Positions 32,209 through 42,845 of a stretch of 64,000 nt of DNA are shown piece by piece. Location of the stretch: contig NC_092694.1 in NCBI RefSeq assembly GCF_964275005.1, forward strand, positions 28,082,632 through 28,146,631. The letters run 5' to 3'. The stretch's first letter is position 1. Each line of letters starts with the position of its first letter. Source of the DNA: Diadema setosum. Lineage: Eukaryota > Echinodermata > Echinoidea > Diadematoida > Diadematidae. Made by a program: the position numbers and the translations under genes. The notes beneath the pieces are model-generated. The model was not told the origin of the DNA. It was given only the letters and a program-made list of their open reading frames with translations, and ran no database searches.

Positions 32209-33735
32209 ATGGCAGATACTGGTCTTTTCGGGAGCGGTTCTTCGGACACACGTTGGCCACAGGCTCAGGTACCCGACGAGGAGTTTGGCAAACGTGACAG
32301 TGGCAATGAACATTCGAAGGGTTCAAGCAACAAGTCCCTTGACCGGGTCGAGCTCCGGTCGACTCTGGGTCTTTTTAGAGGTGTCATGATCATCATGGGA
32401 ATCGTAATAGAATCCGGAATTTTCATTTCTCCGAAGGGAATCGTTGCCGGTGTGGGCAGCGTCGGAGCGACCATACTTGTGTGGGTGTCGTGTGGCTTCT
32501 TCAGTCTGCTAGGCGCCTTGTCGTTTGCAGAGCTTGGAAATATGATCAGAGAGAATGGCGGCATGTACACTTACATCTATCGGACGTATGGCAGCTTTGT
32601 GGGATTTCTCGTGTTCTGGACCCTGGCGACAGTCGTCGACCCTGCAGGCAACGCCGTCATGGCTTTGTTATTTTCTCATTACACTCTGTACCCTCTGTAC
32701 CCAGACCCAGACTGCCCACCACCCAAGGTAGCTGTCAAACTTGTCGCGATGTCAGGAATCTGGCTTATGATGTTCATCAACTGTAGGAGCATCAGAGTGT
32801 CAGTTTTTTTGCTAAAAGTAACATCAAAGTGTAAGTTCATCGCTCTAACCATTATAATCATTCTCGGAGCGTTTCAAATCGGAAGAGGAAGTACCAATGT
32901 GTTCAAGCAACCCTTGGATGGAACTGTTCTTAGCGGGGTTGGCACCGCTTTTTATGCAGGCCTTTACTCGCTGGCTGGATGGCAGTATATCACAAATGTC
33001 ACTGAAGTATTGAAACACCCGGAAAGGAATGTTCCTATAGCAATTACCTTATCAGTGATAACTGTGACCGTGGTGTATGTCCTGGTGAATCTGTCATTCC
33101 TTGCCGTTCTGTCCACAGTCCAGCTTCTCGAATCCGACGCAGTGGCCTACAGCTTCGGTGCGCAGGTCTTGGCCAATTTTACGTGGCTAATACCCGTAAC
33201 TGTTGTGCTATCGTGCCTTGGATCTTTAAATGGCGCCCTCCTTACCATGTCCAGATTATTCTTTGCCGGCGCTAGGGTTGGACAGTCTCCGCAACTCCTG
33301 GCGACCATTCATGTCCGCAGTAGGCTCCCAATTTTATCGGTTATGGCTACATCCTTGACCACTACGATATACTGCCTAGTGGATGACATATTCAGTTTGT
33401 TGAATATTTTCAGCTTTGTGTTCTGGATCATTCATTGTATTTCAGTGTCGTGTTTAATTTATTTAAGGGTCAAGAAACCCCATCAAGAAAGAACTTTCAA
33501 AGTTAATATCATCATACCCATTATCTTCGGTATTTCATGTTTATGTCTGACCGTGCTATGCCTCTTGGAAGCACCTATGGACGCTGCCATAGCATCGGCT
33601 GTTGCTTGTGCAGGTATCCCGATACATTACATCTCGGTTCGAGTGGGCAACAAATCAAGATGCCTGCGAAAAATAAATACAGATTTGACAATATTCTTTC
33701 AAAAAGTTTTCTTTGTTACTGTACAAGATCCGTAA
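32209..33735 (+). CDS. SLC7 family amino-acid transporter light chain, copy 2
   Basis: Single exon, 508 codons, the same start and stop as copy 1; by eye about 80-85% of residues are identical. Cys169 for the heavy-chain disulfide, FAELG, RENGGMY and all twelve hydrophobic segments are kept. Two changes stand out. The first helix reads ESGIF (Glu68) where SLC7 proteins have GSGIF, the loop that holds the substrate backbone. TEV (265-267) replaces TEE before the PERN motif. Divergence is concentrated in the first 60 residues, the loop after residue 195 and the C-terminal 70 residues. The frame is fully open, so the gene is under constraint or the duplication is recent. It may have altered or no transport activity. 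A LINE lies directly downstream. Confidence 0.9.
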   Translation: MADTGLFGSGSSDTRWPQAQVPDEEFGKRDSGNEHSKGSSNKSLDRVELRSTLGLFRGVMIIMGIVIESGIFISPKGIVAGVGSVGATILVWVSCGFFSLLGALSFAELGNMIRENGGMYTYIYRTYGSFVGFLVFWTLATVVDPAGNAVMALLFSHYTLYPLYPDPDCPPPKVAVKLVAMSGIWLMMFINCRSIRVSVFLLKVTSKCKFIALTIIIILGAFQIGRGSTNVFKQPLDGTVLSGVGTAFYAGLYSLAGWQYITNVTEVLKHPERNVPIAITLSVITVTVVYVLVNLSFLAVLSTVQLLESDAVAYSFGAQVLANFTWLIPVTVVLSCLGSLNGALLTMSRLFFAGARVGQSPQLLATIHVRSRLPILSVMATSLTTTIYCLVDDIFSLLNIFSFVFWIIHCISVSCLIYLRVKKPHQERTFKVNIIIPIIFGISCLCLTVLCLLEAPMDAAIASAVACAGIPIHYISVRVGNKSRCLRKINTDLTIFFQKVFFVTVQDP

Positions 33736-35255
33736 TACACAGTTCACAGATTGACAGTAAGTTCAAACTTAAATGTTCAAATTTATTTCCATATCCATTA
33801 AATAATTATACAGATTTTAAAATCAAAAACAATGAAGAAGCATCACGTATCTGTAATAGCTGCAAAAAACGTAGACTAAGAAAACACATGTGATAATAAG
33901 TAACAAAGTGTCGACAACATAATTGTATTCATACATTTCCATAATATAATATAAGACGATAAGAAACAAAGTTACTTCTCTGATTAGGAAATCTAAAAAG
34001 AATTACTTTAAAAAGAGGCTATCAGACAAATCTAGGCCAAATCAACCATGTGATGTGTTGCAGGAATAACCTTATTAGGCATCAGACCCAAGTCGCTTTA
34101 TTCAGCTGATGATGATATTGAACGAGCTAATGATTTCAATGATTATTTTGTAAATATTGGTGCAAATCTGGCATCAGAAAGTACTCATGTACAACAATGT
34201 AGGCCTATTGTAAATGAAGTTCCAATACAATCAACTTTGACTCTGCATGTGGTAAATGAGGAAGAGCTATTAAAGTCATCACAGGACTCCAAGCCAAAAA
34301 GTCAAATGGTCTACATGGCCTATCAGTTAAAATTGTACAATTATCTGAATCTGGCATAGTGTATTCACTTACTTACCTGTCAGAGGGCATCGTTCCTCAT
34401 CGTTGGAAATGTGCAAGAACAATACCAGTGTTTAAATCTGGAGACAAATCCCTGCCTAGCAACTATAGGCCGATTTCAATTCTTTTACCTTTCTCAAAGG
34501 TTCTGGAAAAGATCGTGCAGTCACAGCTGTCTCTACTTAAAACATAATAGCATATTGAACTAGGAACAGTTTGGTTTTAGGTCAAGACACCCAACGGCCA
34601 CACACCTGAGCGAATTGCCTGAAATATGACGTGCGATGGCTGGCGAAAGGCATTTTTGAAAAAAAAATCGTTTTCAATGGTAATTGATAGTAACTTACGT
34701 CATATTTACCCTTCGTGTTTGGGTTCGTACACCTTCTGAACTAACAGTTGCGATTACTCAAATTCGCACGGGATTTTTGAACATGTTTAAAATTTCCAGA
34801 CGAATTGAAAAATCGTCTGTCATTTGCATCTCTTATTTAGTCTGCGGTAATCGTTCGTTTATCGTTCGTGTGCTATTGTCACGCGTAGTCCCTCATCGCG
34901 CTTTTGCCAAGGTGGACCGATCTCGAAAGAACCCTGAACGAAGCAACACGATGACTAAATATGAATTGCGCATAGAAACGAAGATACTATGACAAACGTA
35001 ATTTAGCTTGCCATCTTCTATGCGAAGGGAAACTAAGATTGACTTTTACTAAATTTGAAAGGCAATGCATACACGAAGGCAAGTCTAAGAGATACTATGA
35101 CAAACTATGGATTGCGAAGTGATACGAATACGAGCGAATGACCTGACGGAAAAAAAATGGCAAATGCTGAGCTGCTCTCTGTGACCAGCCACTCACCACG
35201 CTACTCATTCAAACATTCCACCTGAGAGTTTCAAAGTTTCTTCAGAAAATGGAAG

Positions 35256-35984
35256 ATGCAGCCCGCCTCAAAGTCCAGTATTTACTGGCAATGGCTCAGA
35301 ATGATATTACAGTGTATACATCAGCAGCTGAACCTACACCAGTTCATCAGAGGCCGATTCAGATGGAGACGAGGCTTCAGACGACGTCGTATCTGGAGAA
35401 GGACGTGGCTGAACCCTGCCAGAAGAAGGGCTTTTGGAATCTACAACCAGCTGTTGGTTGACCCTTCGACTTTCAAGAAATTTCTCTGCATGCCCCCTGA
35501 ACTCTACGATGAAATCCTGGAGAGGGTCAGAGGGAGAATCAGGAGGCTGTACACCTGGTACAGGGAGCCGCTGGAAGAAGGTCTCAAGTTGACAGCTACT
35601 CTCCGTCATCTTGTGTCTGGCACCAAGTACTCCGACATGCAGTATGGGTGGAGGGTGCCTGAAAACACCCTATCTGTAGTGGCCAGGGAAGTGTGTCAGG
35701 CCATATGTGACAAGTATGCAGATGAAGTCATGACAGCCCCTTCAACCCCTGGTGGATGGAAACAACTTGCTGGTGGATTCTACAAGCGGTGGAATTTTCC
35801 CCATTGTGTGGCAGCTATTGATGGCAAGCATGTGGCCATCACAAAGCCTCCTCTGTCCGGCTCGCTATACTGCAACTACAAGGGCTTTTTTAGCATAATC
35901 CTGTTGGCTATAATGGACAGTGACTACAAATTTATCTGGTGCGATGTTGGTGGTAGGTATGATACAATAGGGGAAAGGGGGTAG
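35256..35984 (+). CDS. Harbinger transposase (nuclease) N-terminal part
   Basis: 242 codons. An Arg-rich start (~30-60) is followed by the typical FKKFLCMPPELYDEIL region (~75-90), LEEGLKLTATLRHL, RWNFPHCVAAIDGKHVAI (first catalytic Asp, ~195), then SGSLYCNYKGFFSIILLA and DYKFIWCDVGG (second Asp, ~235). It stops just past GG, where the family continues to the third acidic residue. The break reads GGTG/GTAGGT, so it is either an unrecognised intron donor or a point of truncation. It is most likely inactive. The product would cut and move Harbinger elements with a Myb-like partner, which I do not find. Confidence 0.85.
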   Translation: MQPASKSSIYWQWLRMILQCIHQQLNLHQFIRGRFRWRRGFRRRRIWRRTWLNPARRRAFGIYNQLLVDPSTFKKFLCMPPELYDEILERVRGRIRRLYTWYREPLEEGLKLTATLRHLVSGTKYSDMQYGWRVPENTLSVVAREVCQAICDKYADEVMTAPSTPGGWKQLAGGFYKRWNFPHCVAAIDGKHVAITKPPLSGSLYCNYKGFFSIILLAIMDSDYKFIWCDVGGRYDTIGERG

Positions 35985-36084
35985 GTCGAGTCAATTTAAG
36001 GGTACGTCAGATTTGTTATCACCTCACCTCCATTGTTACTGTTTCAATATTTTTTTTTTTTTGGCTAAAATGATAGCAATTGGG

Positions 36085-36470
36085 GCAATTCATCTCAGTT
36101 TTTGCTTGATACCCTTTTTCTTCTTCAAAAACGTGCTTTAAGAATAATTAATAATATTGGATATTTATTTCACACAAATGATCTTTTGTATAGAAGCAGA
36201 AATCTGAAAGTGATTGATTTGTTTCATTATAATGTTGGTATTTTTATGTATAAATTTTCAATTGATGAGCTTCCTGACATTTTTGCACATGTTCATAAGA
36301 AATAACTCTCTTCATATCTACCCAACTCGTCATCGTGATGACTATCACCTTCCACGTACTCGCACAATTTTTGCGAAAAAAAAAAACAACATTAATGTTC
36401 ACAGTGCCAAAAATACTGGAATCTTCCGGCTGATTTTACTGTTTATCTTTGTCGCCCTTTTAATGTAAAT
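36085..36470 (+). mobile_element. LINE C-terminal scrap inside the Harbinger element
   Basis: Reads LLQKRALRIINNIGY, LFHYNVGIFMYKFS, then YPTRHRDDYHLPRTRTIFAK in a second frame: the common tail of LINE ORF2. Both ends are truncated. Confidence 0.7.
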
Positions 36471-38380
36471 GTTGGGTGGATGATTTCTCTGGCCGCACTG
36501 AAATCTGGACGGTCCTGGTCGCACTGAAATCTGGACGGTCCTGGTCGCTTTAATACTCCCCGAGGAGCGCACACACACATACGAGAACGCCTGATATATT
36601 CTTTCGTCTTCGTTTCCACTCGCACGCCATATCAAACCATTGCTCATTATTCGTTCGTCTTATCGGTTCATATCAACCCTTCGCTCGCCATCGGCCGCAA
36701 TTTTCTCAAACAAGTAAACCCGAAAAATCGTTATCCTTCGCATATCATATTTATCCTTCGCTTACCGTTCGTTAATCATATTTCACTTTAGTTTACAATC
36801 GGATGATTTGAAGGCAATTTTATTTGAAATCGTTGAATTCGCGGGCATTTCGTGCGTTTTTCCGATTCGTCCCCCTTCGTCCCCCTACATTCGCTCAGGT
36901 GTGAGGGGGCTTTAAAGGTCATGGGTAACTGGTATTAGGCCATAGATGGCGATTGCTATGTCGGTGCAGTCGTTATTGACCTATGTAAAGCGTTCACCAC
37001 GGTGGATACAGATTTGCTTATTCAGAAGCTTTGTAAAATAGGGGTGTCGACGGATTGTTTGAAATGGTTATTTGAAGAGACGACATATTTGCACTCAGAT
37101 AAACTCGTCGAGATCACGTGTCGATTACAACAAGTTGATCACGGCGTGCCGCAGTGCTCAATTTTCGTGCCCTGTGATTTATCATTTATGTCAAGGATTT
37201 AGTTTATTATTGAACGATGTAAATTGAATTTGTATGCAGATGATACAGTGCTGTTTAGCTCGAGAAAAAAAAAGGTAAATGAAATAGAATGTGTATTGAA
37301 TTCTGAGCTGTAGAGTATATTATATGGATGGATGTGTTTAAATGAGATTAATGTAAATTGTGAAAAAAAAAACAGTATGTTTGTTATTGAGTTCTCGTTA
37401 TAATTGAACTAAATGCAGTAAATTAAGAATATTTATTTCTGGAAATAGAATAGAAGGATGTTGTAAAACACCTTGGTGTTTTGATTGATTAAGATCTGAA
37501 ATTTGATATACATATAGATACGATGTGTAAGAATATTTTCAAACTGGTGAAATTTCTGGGCTGTTAACGCAATTATGTAAATACTTAATGAAATTGATAT
37601 ATACAATTTTTACTCTCCCATTATTTGATTATGCAGATATCTTTTATGGCTCATCGACGGCAAAACACACAGATTAATTACAAAAACTACAAAATAGAGC
37701 GCTGAGAATTATTCTTCGATTTTACCCTCATAAAAATGTTTCAAATCAAGAAATTCATACTTTGATGAAACTCCAAACACTGGAATCCAGGTGCAAAGAT
37801 CATTTGTACTCCATGACATTATTGTCATAAATAATTTTCTCCACCTTATATAAAACAGCTGTTTAGATTTTCCGATACGCCATATCTTCGTTCTGTTGGT
37901 ACTCTTATTCTCCTCAAAACCAAACTCAACACTGCCGCAAATATTTTAGTTATAGAGGATCGTGTTCATATAATGGTATTAAATTTGCAACTCAAGTGTA
38001 TTTGTATATTTTCATGTATTTTTTTCCTCTCTTTTTTTTTTCTTTGAAGCGTAGATGTATATATTTGTTGAATTCATCGATTTGGCTTATTTCCATCGTG
38101 GTAATTGTGTTTATACAACTGGAGCGTAGTTGTGGATGTTATTTTAATTTTGAGTAGTGTAGTTTTTGTTGATACAAGTTTGTATGTTCATTTCGAATAT
38201 ACCGAGTGTGTATTTTTTTGGACACCTCGGCAGAAAAGCTCCACCATGAGGGTGGAGCTGAGTAGGGCCATCAAGCCGCAGCTTTATGTACCTTTGTGAT
38301 AATTTCTTTATATTATTCGATAGGAAGTTATGTGTATATTTTATTTTGCGGAAATAAAATCAATCAATCTATCAATCAAT

Positions 38381-40154
38381 GGTACAATGGTAAGAATTAA
38401 AGAAGGATTGGAATGGAACTGTATAGAGTGTCCCAGTAATAAGCAAAGCTTATAGTATATGGGACCATCAGAAAATACATAAGAGAACGAATAATCCTCT
38501 TCTCAAATAAAATAAAAAAATAGCCAATGGCGCAATAACACTGAATAAACAATACCAATATACTGCCACTAGGTTATGTTGTTACCAATAATACCCTCTC
38601 CCCCTTCTCCCAGAAAAATATACAGAAGAATTTTACATGACAAATAAACCTTATGCAAGATGGAATGAAAAAAGATTTCTTTTGAATTGTGCTTGCCTAG
38701 GAAAGTATGCACTCCTAATTGCTGTAACCCACTGATGCGAATTGGCCATACTCTGATTGCATCCAACTTTGGGGGCTTGGTATGAACTCCTCCGCGCTTC
38801 GAGGAGATCCGTGTTACTACCGCGCTAATCCGCGTTTTGAGAACGTACTAGTCACATAGCATTTAAGTGCTTTCCACTATTGTTAGGACACGGTTCACGG
38901 CGGTTGGAGAACAGCCATGAACCGGCATCTAAACAGGCGATGTGTGGTCGCCCCTTCAACCATCAGGATAGTTATTCCTTCAATACTGAAAAGGAAGAGT
39001 CATCTTCTGGTGGGTTTGATCACCATGATCAAGTTCATTCTCGTCCTCAAAAAACTCTTTCCGGGGAAATACGACCTGTTTGACCTATTTTCCGTCAAGT
39101 GCAGTTTCATGACTGGTCCAAGTAAATAGTACTTTTCACAAGTCCAGTGTAACATACTTAATTCTCATAAACCCTACACAAATCACAAGCTCCATTGATA
39201 TACTGATTGTGGTCAGTTAATCTGGGAAGCGTATATCAAGTCGATTTTATTTTTCAGTCTGAATATCCTAAATTCCCAACGGCACCCCTCTATAACGGCA
39301 GTACTCATTCAGCTGATTCCATCCATTTTATTGTTTTCGTCATATTCTATGTACTATATTTATCATGATTATCATATACCTTTACTTGTTACACCTAACT
39401 TCAGTAGGCCCTGTCTGTCATGGTCAAATGAATATAATTATTATCGTTTAATAAAATTACCTTAGAAACGCAGAACATTGCGTCCTGGTCTCAGTTTCTT
39501 ATTGTTTTGTTTTGATTTGTTTGTTATTTTTATTAAAGCGAATACCCTCTGTTCTATAATACGATTACTGTTTCTGTTTTAATACCTGGAGAGAGAGAGA
39601 GAGAGAGACATACAATTTGTTTAAACGTGATTTTAGAGGTAAAAAAGAAATGAGCACAAAATGATGAATATGAGCTTAACTCAAATGAAAATATAATAAG
39701 AGCAGGAATATAAGAATGAGGAAATTACTCTTATACATAAAGAGAACTAAAGTAAAAGGCTTCAAAATGCGGGGAAGGTAAGATTGATTTAGAAAATTAC
39801 ATGAAAAAAAAAGGGAAAACACTCCTTTTCTGTAACTTGATGTTTCTCAATTTCTATTTTATGAATTTGCAATTCGGGTGAAGGTTTAGGTTCATTTTTT
39901 TCAGAAAACACACTCACACACACAAATACATAAACACACGCAGATATGTATATAATGTATATGTATATGTATACATGTATGTATATGTATGATCCAAAAT
40001 GAAACTGATACCAAATTCATGCTGCATTCACCAACAGTTTGTTTCGGCACACAAATTTTCGAGCGATTCGCCCCTTCTCATGTCTTGATACATATTAAAG
40101 TACAATAACAATTAAATTGCAACAGCGTTTACGCATTATACATAATATATTATG

Positions 40155-40201
<47 letters not shown>

Positions 40202-40582
40202 GTGATGGGTGCGGCATTGGATACACATTTAGGCGTGGTGATGAAGCGGAGTTGACAGTAGTTCACTTCACTGCCGTTAAGGGCACGGTATACCATTAAA
40301 CGCATTAAAACAACTTCTGCGAAGTCGGGAGGTTTTCACTCGTCACGACTGAGTAAATTATATAATTTTTCATAAGCATGATTCCTTTCATTGAAGCTTT
40401 CACGGAGCGAAAATGTATTCAGTAAATCTTAAATTTAATATCACATGCTTTACTGTAAGGATTTACTGCAGCCCGATTTTTTCATACCATGTAGCTACGT
40501 ATCCACGTAACAACACAATTGATTTTACGAGTTTATGACTGGATCTTTGCATCGTGTGCCAATGCGGTGATCTTGAATTATT
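38381..40582. other. Intergenic DNA of unit 2
   Basis: Parts match unit 1 or the third scrap (38460-38620, 39745-39900, 40360-40582). (GA)n lies at 39591-39609 and (TA)n at 40156-40200. The only stretch of note is 38880-39129, listed separately. Confidence 0.55.
38880..39129 (+). other. Unidentified open, GC-richer stretch
   Basis: Two overlapping + frames (67 and 70 codons) cover sequence that is richer in GC than its surroundings. The second has a hydrophobic middle (LLVGLITMIKFILVLKK). No family is recognised and no matching unit 1 segment was seen. It could be an exon of an unknown gene, an old transposon scrap or chance. Confidence 0.25.
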
Positions 40583-41281
40583 TGTGAATCTGCATCACAA
40601 AAAAAGAACAAAACAAAACAAAACAAAAACAAAACAAAAATCGCCAGACATGGATGTCTTGCTAAGAGCAGATTCTGAAAGAGCAGACTTTGAGCTTTCA
40701 ATAACTCTATTCAAATAGACTCCCCTAATCTATCCTAATATTGTAAAGAAAGCACACACTCCAAAAAAAAAAAAGTGTGAACAAAGAAAAGAGGCTGTGA
40801 AGTAGTAGCTGTGCGATGAATGACAGACAAAAAAAAAAAAAAACAGGATGTAAACTTACAGAGCAAGAACAATGAAGTAATTATCAGATTTAGCTGATAT
40901 CTAGCATGATTTATTAACAAATTCTGCCCATGATCAATGCCAATTTTCAAATCAGAAGCATCATCCTTTCTAAATTTATTAGGGTTGAAAGTAAAGGGTA
41001 TGTACATGTCGTTGTTTTTTTAATGAAGAGGGCACTCTATAAGATACAACTAATCACACTATTCTACAACAAACAAACAAACAAACGAAAAACAGGCCAA
41101 AAACACAAGTTGCAGTTCGTTTCATTATCCCAAACCCTCCAATAATGTAGAAGAAGACTTGCCATTTCAGAAATTATGAAAAACTGAAGACTGGCTAGGT
41201 TGAGCCAATTTCACCTACTTTCAGTCCTCACCCAAAATCAGTTCATCCGGCTTTTTGTTGGTTTTGTGATTCACGGTCACA
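40583..41281 (+). mobile_element. MITE family B, copy 6 (same insertion as 7878-8605)
   Basis: Flanks on both sides match those of the unit 1 copy, so it was carried by the duplication. Confidence 0.85.
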
Positions 41282-41566
41282 TTTGTGAAGACGGTGTGCA
41301 AGCCACGGCAGCGATGGGTACATAAATCCCATGACATGTACAGAACCTACGGTAATGTACACATTTGTATAGTGGGCGATAATACAATGGCCGTAGCCGA
41401 TGGGGAAGATCGTGTAAACTGAAACCAAATCGTTGTATACACGGAAGCCATTATTTATAACACTGGAATATATTACAATACACATGAACTTATTTGGTTG
41501 TAAATCATAGCCTCCAAGGCCCAAGATTTCCTTCAGCTGTAGCCCGAGAGTAAAATATGCAGTATA

Positions 41567-41602
<36 letters not shown>

Positions 41603-42557
41603 TCTGACAGTTTTAAACAAAGTAAAGCAAATCAATAAAATGAAATCTTATGAAATAAAAAAAGGTCATAATAATGGAGCTGAGTCTTCAACCGGTCCGA
41701 ACCTTTCGGTATTCGCACTGCAAGTCCTCCCGGGGGCAAATCTGTAATCAGGCCGACCTAAATCAGAAGAAGCCGCTACCCAAATAATGGTATGATAGGA
41801 AACAGTCCTTGTTACGTCGATTTTGTTTTTCTTCGACGTTACACAGAAGTCGAAAATCGCATAATCGATCTGATTTAACCTGTAGAGTAAGTACTGATTT
41901 TGATCGACTAACGCGGAGTTGACGGTATTCACTGCAAAGTTTACTACTGTGACTTGTACTGGTCTTCTACATGGTCATAGAGGTTGCATGTGTGCTATAC
42001 AGCAAACCGCTGTCATGCAATACAGTTTTTTTTTTCTTTGCAAAGCCCAATATCATTCATGCATATAGCACACCCCTTCGCTAATCAAGATATGTAGACT
42101 TGTTCAATGTATTTTCCCCAGTACTGTTCTAATAACGTTTGAATGTGCAACATGTTCGAACCTAGTCCTTAGATGTTTTGATTATACTTTGTTAAAATTG
42201 CTTGGGTTGAGCCTAACACAAGTTAAGAAACTGCTCTCTGACTCAATCGGGTCTACAGTTTGTCACGTTCAATTTCTTCCAGTAATCAACTTTAACCACA
42301 GCTGAATCATTTCCACTTGTTCTTTTGGTTTTATTTGGTTTTATTTCTGCATTTTTTCTCTCAAAGTGCAATATCAAATCAAGACAAAATGATACAGAGT
42401 ATGCAAAATGAGAAGGAGGGAGGGAGAGAGAGAGAGAGAGAGAGTAAGGCATACAAATCATTACAGGAATTTTCAATTTTCCAACTACATTACCTGTAAT
42501 AACATATGGATTAAACCAACATTAGGCATATTGTATTCCTATGTGAACAAGGGAGAA
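41282..42557. other. Duplicated intergenic DNA
   Basis: Matches 8606-9925 with scattered changes. A (TG)n run at 41570-41598 replaces the unit 1 equivalent. Open frames on either strand are not kept between copies, so it is taken as non-coding. Confidence 0.6.
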
Positions 42558-42845
42558 TGATAATAATGATAATGATGATAACAATGATAACTACAATAAT
42601 AATAATAATAACAATAATAATACTAATGATAATGCGGGATAATTATAATGCGCCAATTCCACATAACTAACGTGCTCAAGGCGCAGTAGAAAAAGTGAGT
42701 TAAGAAGTACAAACTCATTACACATATAATATGCACATGAAAATAAATGAAACAATAATGATGATGGAAAAAAAAATCATAATTCACAATTCTACTGGAA
42801 AACGGTTATGAACAAGGAAAAGTAGAAATTAGGCGATGCGTAATA

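Larger units (their letters stand above)
34601..36903 (+). mobile_element. PIF/Harbinger DNA transposon, 2.3 kb, nested in the LINE
   Basis: Its ends are CACACCTGAGCGAAT (34601-34615) and the reverse complement ATTCGCTCAGGTGTG (36889-36903). It contains a Harbinger nuclease frame. Subterminal sequence is rich in TTCGTTCG-like words. The flanking LINE reading is continuous across it. It is itself interrupted at about 36085-36470 by a LINE scrap. Confidence 0.8.
33765..38380 (+). mobile_element. LINE, degraded, interrupted by a Harbinger element
   Basis: The left part (33765-34600) shows KVTSLIRKSKKNYF, ERANDFNDYFVNIGANLAS, and then HRWKCARTIPVFKSGD and NYRPISILLPFSK. The right part (36904-38380) shows VVIDLCKAFTTVD, LYADDTVLFS and a tail ending ATCAATCAATCTATCAATCA. 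The parts are collinear, so the Harbinger element split them. Several frameshifts and stops are present. Unit 1 lacks it. Confidence 0.8.

Noticed and set aside
41666-41932. 88-codon - strand frame in the duplicated intergenic block
   Set aside because: The matching unit 1 sequence (9000-9260) does not keep the frame.
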